Counted from the first letter of the stretch, positions 1 to 7,891 are shown. The stretch is DNA of 15,123 bases from an uncultured Clostridia bacterium (GCA_937915925.1 CALGGM010000214.1:1-15123), one strand, 5' to 3'. The notes: generated from the letters alone by a model not told the origin. Translations and numbers: made by a program.

Positions 1-2
1 AT

Positions 3-2471
3 ACGCGATCACTGGATAACATCACAGCATATATCCCGTCCAACGCTTCTCTGCAAAAGATTTTCCTCTGCGCGACCACCGCACAGGTCGTTGCTACCGC
101 AAGCTTCGGTGTCAATACCCCTGCGCTCGGCGCACTGAAGATCAAGAAGGTCGGTGACGACAGCAAGCCGCTTGCAGGCGTTAAGTTCGGCATCTATAAG
201 GACGCGAACTGTACGCAGAAGGTGACTGAAGTCACAACCGGCAGTGACGGCACGGTCACGGTCAATGAGCTGGACGCTGGAACGTACTATGTTAAGGAAC
301 TTTCCACGGTCAAGCCGTATGTAGTGGATGGTCTGACGCACTCCGTCATCGTCAAAGTCAGCGAAACCGCAACGCTTGAACTGGAGAACGAAACCGCAAA
401 AGGCGCGATCAAGATCACAAAGACCGCGTATGTGCTGACCGGCACGACCGCTACGGCAACCGAATACGGTCAGCTCCATTCCCCGAAGTACGAAGTTAAG
501 GGGCTTCCGGGCTGCGAGTTCGAGGTAAAGGATTCTTCCGGTACGGTCATTGCGACGATCGTCTCGGATGAAAACGGCATTGCAGAAACCGGTCTGCTGC
601 CGTTTGGTACTTATACCATCCAGGAAACGAAGACCGTAGCCGGCTACGATCTCGATCCCTCGATCTACACCATCACGCTCGCGTACAAGGATCAAAACAC
701 CCCGATCGTGTATGCGGAACAGTCCATCAGCAACAAGCGGATCCCCGGCTCGGTCAAGATCAAAAAGACCTGTGAGTTCTTTGACACGGAAACCATGACC
801 TTCAAGAAGGGACCGCTCGAAGGTGCGGTGTTCGGACTCTACACGGCAGAAACGATCAAGATGATCCCGAAGAATACGCTGGTCGATCTTCTGACGACGG
901 ACGCAAACGGCGTTGCGACCTCCGTGACTACGCTGCCGTTCGGCAAGTATTACCTGAAGGAGCTCAAGGTTCCGGACGAAACGATCCATCTGATCGAAGA
1001 ATCCTTCCCGGTAACGGTCAGCGGCGCGAACACGGATTACTTCAAGAAACCGATCGAAAACGAACGCTTTAAGGGCAATCTCGCCATCTGGAAGGAAGAC
1101 GATTCCAACCCCGGTCGTATGCTCGAAGGCGCACAGTATGAGATCCGCGACAAAAACGGGCTCCTTTACGACACCATGACCACTGACAAGGATGGTTACG
1201 CCTGTTCGATTGATCTGACTGTCGGAAAGTATTACGTCAAGGAAATCGTGCCCCCACCCGGCTTTATTCTCTCGGACGAAGTGATTGAAGCGGAGATTAC
1301 GACGGATAACAAGGCGACAATCGTGTTTGAGCGCACCAATGAGCAGACGCACATCGTGCTGAAGAAGACTGACTTCACCACCGGCAAGCCCGTGTATGAG
1401 GCGTTCTACGAGATCAAGAATTCCAAGGGTGAGGTCGTATTCGAAGGTGAAACGGATCTGAATGGCGAAATCATCCTGTATGAGCTGCCTGCCGATACCT
1501 ATACCTTCACAGAGACTGTTGCCGCGGAAGGTTTTACGCTGAGTCCTGAAACCTTCACCTTTACTGTCGATTACCACGGCAACATCACCGGAACAACCGA
1601 CATCACGGACGAGCCCACCTGTCTGCAGCTCAATAAGCTGAACCTGTATTCCGGGAAGCCCTTTGCCGGAGTCGAGTTCCGTCTGGTAGATTCGGATGGG
1701 CAAACCGTGCGTACGGTTCCCTATACTCCCGAGCCCGAAATCCTTGTAAAAGCAAGTGCAGAAACAGCAACGGCTTCCTTCCCTGAACATAGCTTCCGTG
1801 TATGGGCAAAGGATGGCGAGGACACGTTCTTCACCGACGAGAATGGCTTTGTCGAGTTCCGCTATCTCCCCGTAGGAACGTACACGCTCGAAGAAGTCTA
1901 TCCGACCGGCTACATCGGACCGGAAGTAGTCACCTTTACACTGACCGATAAAGACGGTGTTTCCAATCCAAAGATCGTGAACGTCGAGAACTGCCCCACC
2001 GGGCTGAAGATCATCAAGGTGGATGCGAAGTCCGGCAACCCGCTGGCTGGCGCAGGATTCTGTCTGAAGGTCAAGGGCGAAAGCGACTTTGAGATTCTGA
2101 AGCTCCGAAAGGAAGCGGACGGCAGCTTCTTCTATGATCCGAACGGCACGATCACCGACATGATCACCGACGGAACCGGCGAGCTCACCATCTATGGCTT
2201 GCCGCTCGGCGAAATCTGGATCGAGGAAACTGTCACCCCGGACGGTTACTTCCCGATCAGCGCACAGAAGGTCGAACTGACCCGCGAGAACACGAATGGC
2301 GACCCGCTGACGTTCCGGATCGAAAACCACAAGTTCGTCAAGCTCGGTATGGATTCCGACTGGTGGGAATTCCCGGCGCTCTGTTCCGGCGTTCTCCTTC
2401 TGCTCGGCGGACTCGTCGCTGCGGCAATCATTGTCGCAAAGAAGCGCAAGAGACTCAGAGAGGAGGTATAA
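3..2471 (+). CDS. SpaA-like surface protein with seven Cna_B repeats, 5'-partial
   Basis: The reading frame is open from the left edge, so the GTG at 222 is internal and the real start lies outside the window; 822 residues are visible. About seven repeats of roughly 90-125 residues each begin with a beta strand such as LKIKKVGDDSKPLAGVKFGI, AIKITKTA, SVKIKKT or LKIIKVDAKSG. Each ends with a TYYVKE, YTIQET or YTLEE block. These are the lysine strand and E-box glutamate of Cna_B/SpaA domains, which in this family form internal isopeptide bonds that stiffen a surface stalk. The C-terminus has a hydrophobic segment (SGVLLLLGGLVAAAIIVA) followed by KKRKRLREEV, so the protein is probably membrane anchored. 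No LPxTG-type motif precedes that segment, so sortase linkage is not supported. In ICEs such proteins are thought to help contact between mating cells; that role is inferred. A 29-residue membrane peptide follows after 3 bp. Confidence 0.93.
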   Translation, partial: TRSLDNITAYIPSNASLQKIFLCATTAQVVATASFGVNTPALGALKIKKVGDDSKPLAGVKFGIYKDANCTQKVTEVTTGSDGTVTVNELDAGTYYVKELSTVKPYVVDGLTHSVIVKVSETATLELENETAKGAIKITKTAYVLTGTTATATEYGQLHSPKYEVKGLPGCEFEVKDSSGTVIATIVSDENGIAETGLLPFGTYTIQETKTVAGYDLDPSIYTITLAYKDQNTPIVYAEQSISNKRIPGSVKIKKTCEFFDTETMTFKKGPLEGAVFGLYTAETIKMIPKNTLVDLLTTDANGVATSVTTLPFGKYYLKELKVPDETIHLIEESFPVTVSGANTDYFKKPIENERFKGNLAIWKEDDSNPGRMLEGAQYEIRDKNGLLYDTMTTDKDGYACSIDLTVGKYYVKEIVPPPGFILSDEVIEAEITTDNKATIVFERTNEQTHIVLKKTDFTTGKPVYEAFYEIKNSKGEVVFEGETDLNGEIILYELPADTYTFTETVAAEGFTLSPETFTFTVDYHGNITGTTDITDEPTCLQLNKLNLYSGKPFAGVEFRLVDSDGQTVRTVPYTPEPEILVKASAETATASFPEHSFRVWAKDGEDTFFTDENGFVEFRYLPVGTYTLEEVYPTGYIGPEVVTFTLTDKDGVSNPKIVNVENCPTGLKIIKVDAKSGNPLAGAGFCLKVKGESDFEILKLRKEADGSFFYDPNGTITDMITDGTGELTIYGLPLGEIWIEETVTPDGYFPISAQKVELTRENTNGDPLTFRIENHKFVKLGMDSDWWEFPALCSGVLLLLGGLVAAAIIVAKKRKRLREEV

Positions 2472-2474
2472 GGC

Positions 2475-2564
2475 ATGACCCCGAAAGTTATCATTGCAAT
2501 CGTGCTTGTCGCGATCATCATCGGCGGCTTCATCTTTCTGCAGGTCAGAAAGAAGAAACAGTAA
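2475..2564 (+). CDS. 29-residue single-pass membrane peptide
   Basis: A very short ORF, ATG at 2475 and TAA at 2562-2564, begins 3 bp after the stop of the surface-protein gene. A clear ribosome site (AGGAGG at 2461-2466) sits 8 bp before the ATG, overlapping the end of the upstream gene. The peptide starts MTPK, has a hydrophobic stretch of about 18 residues (VIIAIVLVAIIIGGFIFL) and ends QVRKKKQ. This gives one membrane helix with a positively charged, probably cytoplasmic, tail. It resembles the transmembrane end of the surface protein before it. I do not recognise a family. The strong ribosome site, the close coupling and the terminator just after it support a real gene. A role as partner or assembly factor of the surface protein is a guess. 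Confidence 0.6.
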   Translation: MTPKVIIAIVLVAIIIGGFIFLQVRKKKQ

Positions 2565-2574
2565 GGCATATATA

Positions 2575-2609
2575 AAAGATGTAGCCGTTAAAAATGCGGC
2601 TACATCTTT
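2575..2609 (+). terminator. Rho-independent terminator shared by convergent genes
   Basis: A perfect 13-bp inverted repeat, AAAGATGTAGCCG / CGGCTACATCTTT, encloses a 9-nt loop (2588-2596). It lies 11 bp after the stop of the membrane peptide gene and 16 bp beyond the stop of the minus-strand ATPase gene. Read on + it ends in CATCTTTATC; read on - it ends in CATCTTTTATATA. It can therefore stop transcripts from both sides. Confidence 0.88.
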
Positions 2610-2624
2610 ATCAAAAGCACTTGT

Positions 2625-4373
2625 TTATCGCACGGCAGGCAATGCTTTCAGATAATCCTCAACATTGAGATATCTGATTTCGTCCACAACGGTGTCCGCA
2701 CCGCGGTAAAGAACATACTTTCCTTGAATACTTCCATATCGAAACGCCGTATCTTTGCACTTCGCAGGATCTATTAGATGTCGTATTTGATTCTTGTCAA
2801 TCTCTTTGCTGTGCTTGACTTCATAAATCTCGCAGCAGGCATGATCCGGATCGAATACTACCATATCAAACTCTCCAACAGCAAATTGCAGTTTGAATAC
2901 CTGACAGTTTGGCTTTGCCTTTTTCGTTTCGAGAAGCACAATGTCTTCCATCATTCTGCCTTTGATTTCATTTAGAATACGTTCTGTTACCATGTTCCGT
3001 TCCGTCAGCGAAAGCGTTTGGAAAGTCTCATCAAGCATGATTTGATTGATCAAAGCAACTGCTTGCGAATAGCGCATGCCAGGTTGCGTAATGACCGTTC
3101 TCGTCTCTTTCCTGTTCAAATTCGACATATGTATAATGTCGATATCAAGGGTCAAATCTAGAAGATCCAAATAGTCTTTGATTTGGGCTCGATGCTCTTC
3201 CGTAATCTCGACGGTTTGCTCCTCCTTGTTCTTGATTTCGAGGATCTCCCGCAATCGCTGCGTAACCTTTTCCTTATCAATTCGATCGAGGATATCATTT
3301 GTGCTTCTCAAATTGTTCTCCGAAATACGCAGATCGGTTGATCTGAACTGCCTTGTCAACACTTCAATTGTAAACCGGTGATTGATGTCTTCAATGATGC
3401 GATTTATGGCACTCGTCAGTTCGTTTTTGTTGTATAGCTCAATCAAACTGCCGAAGTGCGCTTCATACCGATAGTTCTTCAATGAATGCTGTATGTTCTT
3501 GGCGATTGCGCTGTCCACATACTCATCCGTCGACTTTTTACTGGCAAATGTGGGCGTTGCGTTGTATTTGATTCCACCCATGCTCATGGTTCCGCCATAT
3601 CGAATGTATTCATCGATTCCCTTGATGCCGAGAACCCCCTCAAATTCACGATATGGTATAAATGTCGTGTGCAGCATGATACAACGATCGTAGAGCTGTT
3701 CATCCTCCGAAAAGACAAAGCCCAATGAGTCTGTACCGGACAGCACAATCTTCATTCCGCTTGCGGCATAGACATCGGAAAACAGTGCGGCACCTTCAAT
3801 GAAGTCATCCATCAGCGTTACTTCATCAAGGAAAACATAGCGGTATCCGTGTGCCTCAAGATTTCTGAGCTCTCGGTGAATTTGAGCCATCGTATTGGAA
3901 GCGTTGATTTGAATGAAGGCGGTTCGAGAAAACATCTCTTCCGACATTTCGGAAATGATCTGTCGAATCATAGTGGTTTTCCCGGTCCGTCTTAATCCAT
4001 ACAAGATAAAAACGCGATCCGAGACACCGCCAAAGATATACTCGCGCAGAGAATGTATCAACTCACGTTTTTGAAACGATGCCACCGGCGCGATATACCT
4101 TTTCAGCGCTTCACCCGTTCTGGTTGCGGCGAACACCTCTGTATCCGTAGAAGCAGGCGATTCTTTCAGAATTTGCTGCAGCCGCTTTCGCTCCTCGATT
4201 TGCTCTGAAAGCGAAGTCATTTCATCGTCTTGAATACGGCGTCCGCGTTGCTTTCCGTTTTCTGTCCATTGATAATACGGATACTTTTTTCCGTTGATCG
4301 TTTTGTAAGTAATGCCTCCCGGAGGCAAACTGTCGATTCTCTGCTGAATGCGATTTCGTTCTTGCTGTGTCAT
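2625..4373 (-). CDS. AAA ATPase with N-terminal DUF6788-like region and C-terminal PD-(D/E)XK-like nuclease domain
   Basis: A protein of 582 residues. The N-terminal ~65 residues (SLPPGGITYKTINGKKYPYYQW) resemble the small DUF6788-type domain of mobile elements. An ATPase domain of the AAA_14/DUF4143 kind follows: Walker A GLRRTGKTT at about 126-134, Walker B YVFLDEV with D183 and E184, and a sensor strand IVLSGTDS near 209-216. The C-terminal part has GEFDMVVFD followed by EIYEVKHSKE. D503 and E518-x-K520 fit the PD-(D/E)XK nuclease core. This ATPase-nuclease architecture is common in prokaryotic accessory genes of uncertain function; some may act in defence or element stability. I chose the ATG at 4373 because AGAGGTG lies 8 bp before it. 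An upstream in-frame TTG at 4430 falls inside the -35 box of the promoter and is unlikely to be the start. The gene has its own promoter and shares a terminator with the convergent surface-protein genes. Confidence 0.88.
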   Translation of the reverse strand: MTQQERNRIQQRIDSLPPGGITYKTINGKKYPYYQWTENGKQRGRRIQDDEMTSLSEQIEERKRLQQILKESPASTDTEVFAATRTGEALKRYIAPVASFQKRELIHSLREYIFGGVSDRVFILYGLRRTGKTTMIRQIISEMSEEMFSRTAFIQINASNTMAQIHRELRNLEAHGYRYVFLDEVTLMDDFIEGAALFSDVYAASGMKIVLSGTDSLGFVFSEDEQLYDRCIMLHTTFIPYREFEGVLGIKGIDEYIRYGGTMSMGGIKYNATPTFASKKSTDEYVDSAIAKNIQHSLKNYRYEAHFGSLIELYNKNELTSAINRIIEDINHRFTIEVLTRQFRSTDLRISENNLRSTNDILDRIDKEKVTQRLREILEIKNKEEQTVEITEEHRAQIKDYLDLLDLTLDIDIIHMSNLNRKETRTVITQPGMRYSQAVALINQIMLDETFQTLSLTERNMVTERILNEIKGRMMEDIVLLETKKAKPNCQVFKLQFAVGEFDMVVFDPDHACCEIYEVKHSKEIDKNQIRHLIDPAKCKDTAFRYGSIQGKYVLYRGADTVVDEIRYLNVEDYLKALPAVR

Positions 4374-4401
4374 TTTAAGCACCTCTGCTCTATGATATCC
4401 T

Positions 4402-4430
4402 ATCTTATCTTTTTTATCCTGCATTGTCAA
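4402..4430 (-). promoter_or_regulatory. Sigma-A type promoter of the AAA ATPase gene
   Basis: On the minus strand, a consensus -35 TTGACA (4430-4425), a 17-bp spacer and a -10 TAAGAT (4407-4402) lie just upstream of the ATG at 4373. Transcription would start near 4395, giving a leader of about 20 nt that contains the ribosome site. The position of this promoter is the main reason for rejecting the TTG at 4430 as a start codon. Confidence 0.75.
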
Positions 4431-4559
4431 GATAAAAAGTTAAACAGCTTGATATGCTTCGTTTTCAGTTGAATCATCGTATGTATTCAAGCAATGCATC
4501 TTGCCGAATGATAAATTGATCACGATTGGATCGCATTGGTATAAAAATGCTAATTTATA

Positions 4560-4588
4560 TTGAAACGAGCGACATAATCTGCTATAAT
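4560..4588 (+). promoter_or_regulatory. Strong promoter reading into the ATP-grasp gene
   Basis: TTGAAA (4560-4565), a 17-bp spacer and a perfect TATAAT (4583-4588) precede the ATP-grasp gene. The expected transcription start, near 4595, falls on the first bases of the 19-bp near-palindrome at 4594-4612. A protein bound there would block transcription start. The promoter lies outside the repeat-bounded cassette and reads into it. Confidence 0.82.
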
Positions 4589-4593
4589 ACCGG

Positions 4594-4612
4594 TAGATAA
4601 TTTGTAATTATC
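4594..4612 (+). repeat. 19-bp near-palindromic repeat, left copy
   Basis: The sequence is TAGATAATTTGTAATTATC. Its core is GATAATT-TGT-AATTATC, with 7-bp arms (8 bp in this copy, counting 4595 and 4613) around a 3-bp centre. An identical 19-bp copy lies in inverted orientation at 7892-7910. The left copy sits 5 bp after the -10 box of the ATP-grasp promoter. It could be an operator, a recombination site, or both. Confidence 0.85.
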
Positions 4613-4633
4613 TTCAAGAAACTGGAGGGGAAC

Positions 4634-5635
4634 ATGGATTGTTCGCAAATCAGATTATTATACCTTGCTCACTATGCACCCGCTAGGATTGATTCACCTC
4701 TTCCTACAGGAATAAAAGATAGAGTATATGCCGAATATCATCATAAGGTTTTTAATGTGCTATCAACGCTGTTTCCATTAATTACATCATCAAACGATCC
4801 GTCAATCGTACTTCATAAAAATCCGCCATTTGATTATATATTTTCTTTATATAATCGTATGCCATTTAGAAATTCAGAGGTCTTTATCTCTGCTGTTGCA
4901 GAATATCATCAAATAGCATATTTAGGTGCTAGACCAAATATTAGAGCGCTTGCAGAGGATAAGCATTTAGCCAAAATGATGGCAAGGTATGCAGGCGTTC
5001 CTACTCCTAAATGGAAGACATATGGTGTCGGAGAACTACCATCCCCACCAGATTTCGATCCACCATATTTTTGCAAACCGCGGTTTGGTGCTGCATCATT
5101 AGGAATAGATGATAGTTCGGCATGCGATTCTTGGGAAAAAGCATACAAAAAGATTATGCAATTACACTCATTGAAAATGGATGTGATTTTAGAAGAGCAG
5201 ATACGAGGAGTCTATCATACTAGTCCGGTTCTAAATAATTTTGGCAACTCTCTTTTTCTGCCCTGTATAGCGCAGTATTCAACAAATAAAAATGGGATAG
5301 TAACTTATGAACAGAAGAGAAAAATTGCCCCGGGATTAACAAGAACAATAGTTAGTGATCTATCACTTCAAAAAAGAATTCAAGCGTATTCTGGGAAAAT
5401 GTTTTCTCTAGTACAACCATTGGATTATACAAGATTTGATTATATCGTTGACGATATATCTGGAGAGCCTCACTTTTTAGAGTTTAATGTCTGTTGTAAT
5501 CTTGGTGAGCACTCTACGGTTAGTCAAGCTGCAAACAGCATCGGCATAAGCTATCATGAACTGATAGAGAACATCACGTATGCAAGTATGTATCGGCAAG
5601 GACTGTTAAACTGTAATATGGGAAAACAGTTTTAG
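4634..5635 (+). CDS. ATP-grasp ligase, D-Ala-D-Ala-ligase-like
   Basis: A protein of 333 residues starting at ATG 4634, with a GGAGGGG ribosome site just upstream. The fold signature is that of the ATP-grasp carboxylate-amine ligases close to D-alanine-D-alanine ligase. The order is: EDK at 108-110 then GVPTPKW at 121-127; CKPRFGAASLGI at 147-158 (ATP-binding lysine K148 and glycine-rich loop); EEQIRG at 187-192 (adenine and ribose contact); R267-F-D269 then FLEFN with E283 and N285 (metal-binding acidic set). The catalytic residues look intact. Such enzymes join a carboxylate to an amine with ATP hydrolysis; the substrate here cannot be read. The N-terminal ~100 residues diverge from true Ddl proteins, so a housekeeping cell-wall role is unlikely. 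The gene is markedly AT-rich, with many TTA, ATA and AGA codons, unlike the ICE backbone. Its 3' end overlaps the convergent TPR gene by 30 bp. Peptide tailoring, small-molecule synthesis or phage defence are all possible. Confidence 0.85.
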   Translation: MDCSQIRLLYLAHYAPARIDSPLPTGIKDRVYAEYHHKVFNVLSTLFPLITSSNDPSIVLHKNPPFDYIFSLYNRMPFRNSEVFISAVAEYHQIAYLGARPNIRALAEDKHLAKMMARYAGVPTPKWKTYGVGELPSPPDFDPPYFCKPRFGAASLGIDDSSACDSWEKAYKKIMQLHSLKMDVILEEQIRGVYHTSPVLNNFGNSLFLPCIAQYSTNKNGIVTYEQKRKIAPGLTRTIVSDLSLQKRIQAYSGKMFSLVQPLDYTRFDYIVDDISGEPHFLEFNVCCNLGEHSTVSQAANSIGISYHELIENITYASMYRQGLLNCNMGKQF

Positions 5636-7867
5636 CGGATCAACATACCAATACACGAGCCCACATGGGAAATAGAAATTCTTCCATCTTCTACGATCAA
5701 ACGGTTTCTTAATGGCTCTCATTTTCTGATACTTTTCTAAAGCTATTAGTGTTTTATCTGGATGATATCTATCCAGGTACCGCTTTGACTGTGAGATAAG
5801 ATTATCTATTTTCATGTTCCCAGAAAGATACTCTACTAATATTCTATTAATATAGTATTGTTGGCGAACACGATCTAGTGCATGCTCATTTACTTCGGTT
5901 TCCATAGATCGAATGATTTGTACTGCTGAATCTTTTTCTCCTTTAAGAGCTAATACGCATGCTAAGTTTATTTTTGAAAAGATAATTGGAACAGAATTCT
6001 TGCCGATTCGTATAGATAACTGGAAATAATCAATGGCTTTACGATACTGCTCCATAAGAAAATAACAAATACCCAAATCATTATACAGGATATAAAGGTT
6101 GTTTTTTGGATATAGCTCAAGATGTGATTTCGCTTCAAGTAATATAGGAAGAGCTTCTTTCACGTAACCATTCTTTATGAGAGCATATCCATAGTTGCAC
6201 AAGGTGGTGCTGTATCCAAAATCATCAGAATCTTGCTCAAAAGCTTGTAGAGCTTCGATGTAGAGTTCTCTATCGAAGCCCGAAAATGCAGAAGTAGCAT
6301 TTCGAACGAAATAACCATAAAAAGGCGTCTTTGAATTAATTCGATTTGCCGAGAATACAGACTGGGCTTTTGGAAGATCCTCTAAATGAATATATGTGGA
6401 AATCAAATATGCATACAATAAATTTTCTATGCCTTTATCACTATTGTCACGAATACAAGAAATGATTTCAGCCTCCGCGTCCCTTGATCGGCGAATTCGG
6501 TTTAAGAGAATTGCATGAAAGCAGTTTTCTTCGTGATTCCTTTTACTAACAGGTATTGATTCTATCCATTCCAAGGATTTAGAGAACTCTTTGCTGCGAC
6601 AATAGATTATGCTGGCAATTAAACAATCATTTTCATTATCATGTCTTAAGTTCGAGTCTGCGAGTAATTCCCTGGGTATTTCTTTTCCTTGAACGAAGAG
6701 ATCACCTAAAAGAGCGCGACTATCTGATTCAGTTGTGCAATCTAATTGTTTAGATAAATTATAACGTAAGCGGGAACTATTCTCGCCAATACTATGGCTC
6801 TGAAGGTAGTTATAGACACAATTCATATAGATAAGGTGGTCTGCATAGTTGTTCAAAACACTATTTATCTCAGGATTATTATGTGATAATAGCGACCAAT
6901 TTTCATTTAGACAAGCTGCAATTCTATTATACTGCAAAGAGTATAATGCGGTTTTAAAATCCTGCTCAAGATGAAATGACACGACATTTGTAAGTTTAAA
7001 AACTTGATAAAGAGTGTTTTCGTTAACGGGTTCATTAATAATTGATAATAAATGAACCATAGTCTCTTCTGCTGCAGAGAAAACATGATCAGGACTACAT
7101 TTTCCCGCTCTTCTAATCTGCTGAATGATTGAGTGAATATTATAATGTGAGCATTCTAAAATAGTTTTTGCTTCTGTATAATCTAAGTCAATAGAATATA
7201 GTTTTGCAATCTTGAAAACTAGTTCAAGACTAGGGCGAGTAAATTCAACAGTATGCTGTAAGAATATATTGTTATCGAATAGGTAATTCTCTAACTTATC
7301 AAATTGAACATCATTAGATGTTTTGATTAGCAAAAACTGTATTGCGGGGCATTTTAACAAGCACACAAATAGATCAAAAGATTGTTCGCTTAATAATTCA
7401 ATTGAATCGATAATGACTAAATGCTTATAGCAGTTATTTGTTTGGAATAATTGTATAATCATCTCCTCAACCGCAGAAGGATATGCTCCTGAATATACCG
7501 GCAGAGCAGTTTTTTTAGAAGATAGTCTTCCTAGAAAAGGCCCTCCATATGGTACTGATTCTAAAATAGAAGCAATAATGCCCTTTTCGTGAGTTCCATA
7601 TTTCTTATTAACTAATTCTTGCAAATCTTCAAATAGTTCAGAATGAATTATCACAGAAAGAAAAGCTTCATTTAGTACGTTGTTTGATGCAAGATCTATA
7701 TAATAGATTCTCTCACCAAAAAGCCTATAGCATTCGTTATACAGCTTTATTTTTGTAAAGGACGTGATCCCGCTTGCCTGAAAGGCGTTTATCAGAATAG
7801 GGTTCAATCCCTTCTCTAAGTAATCACAAATAATACTATATTCATTATCTCTATTTGCATAGTCCAT
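5606..7867 (-). CDS. TPR protein with degenerate STAND-like P-loop NTPase domain
   Basis: A protein of 753 residues. I chose the ATG at 7867 because GGGGAAGAGG stands just before it. The TTG at 7885 overlaps that signal and a TATAAT box. The N-terminal ~240 residues look like a STAND/AAA NTPase. A loop AFQASGITSF (28-37) sits where Walker A should be, but the conserved lysine is isoleucine (I34). HLVIIDSIELL (149-159) fits Walker B with D154, and FLLIKTSND (178-186) resembles a sensor strand. The rest is helical. TPR-like helix pairs are clear in the last third, for example YNDLGICYFLMEQYRKAIDY and NYGYALIKNGYVKEALPILL. Such proteins usually act as signal-responsive scaffolds. Here ATP hydrolysis may be lost, leaving nucleotide binding or a purely structural role. 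The gene shares AT-rich composition, the 19-bp element and overlapping 3' ends with the ATP-grasp gene, so the two probably work together. No effector domain is recognisable. Confidence 0.8.
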   Translation of the reverse strand: MDYANRDNEYSIICDYLEKGLNPILINAFQASGITSFTKIKLYNECYRLFGERIYYIDLASNNVLNEAFLSVIIHSELFEDLQELVNKKYGTHEKGIIASILESVPYGGPFLGRLSSKKTALPVYSGAYPSAVEEMIIQLFQTNNCYKHLVIIDSIELLSEQSFDLFVCLLKCPAIQFLLIKTSNDVQFDKLENYLFDNNIFLQHTVEFTRPSLELVFKIAKLYSIDLDYTEAKTILECSHYNIHSIIQQIRRAGKCSPDHVFSAAEETMVHLLSIINEPVNENTLYQVFKLTNVVSFHLEQDFKTALYSLQYNRIAACLNENWSLLSHNNPEINSVLNNYADHLIYMNCVYNYLQSHSIGENSSRLRYNLSKQLDCTTESDSRALLGDLFVQGKEIPRELLADSNLRHDNENDCLIASIIYCRSKEFSKSLEWIESIPVSKRNHEENCFHAILLNRIRRSRDAEAEIISCIRDNSDKGIENLLYAYLISTYIHLEDLPKAQSVFSANRINSKTPFYGYFVRNATSAFSGFDRELYIEALQAFEQDSDDFGYSTTLCNYGYALIKNGYVKEALPILLEAKSHLELYPKNNLYILYNDLGICYFLMEQYRKAIDYFQLSIRIGKNSVPIIFSKINLACVLALKGEKDSAVQIIRSMETEVNEHALDRVRQQYYINRILVEYLSGNMKIDNLISQSKRYLDRYHPDKTLIALEKYQKMRAIKKPFDRRRWKNFYFPCGLVYWYVDPLKLFSHITV

Positions 7868-7884
7868 AAAAAGCCTCTTCCCCA

Positions 7885-7890
7885 ATTATA
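7885..7890 (-). promoter_or_regulatory. Possible -10 box of the TPR/NTPase gene
   Basis: On the minus strand a perfect TATAAT lies 17 bp upstream of the ATG and 1 bp downstream of the 19-bp near-palindrome. No convincing -35 box is found 16-19 bp upstream, where the near-palindrome itself fills the space. The promoter may be weak or need an activator, or the box may be chance in AT-rich DNA. Confidence 0.4.
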
Positions 7891-7891
7891 C

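Noticed and set aside
9..2330. A 773-codon open frame antisense to the surface-protein gene
   Set aside because: The sense strand has clear Cna_B repeats. The antisense product shows no recognisable domain and no ribosome site, and its openness follows from the codon choice and repeat structure of the sense gene.
4374..4430. N-terminal extension of the AAA ATPase to a TTG at 4430
   Set aside because: The TTG is part of a consensus TTGACA -35 box with a -10 box 17 bp on, and a good ribosome site precedes the ATG at 4373.
5608..5632. A 7-bp inverted repeat (AAACTGT/ACAGTTT) spanning the two convergent stop codons, considered as a terminator
   Set aside because: The stem is short and AT-rich with an 11-nt loop and no T-run after it on either strand.
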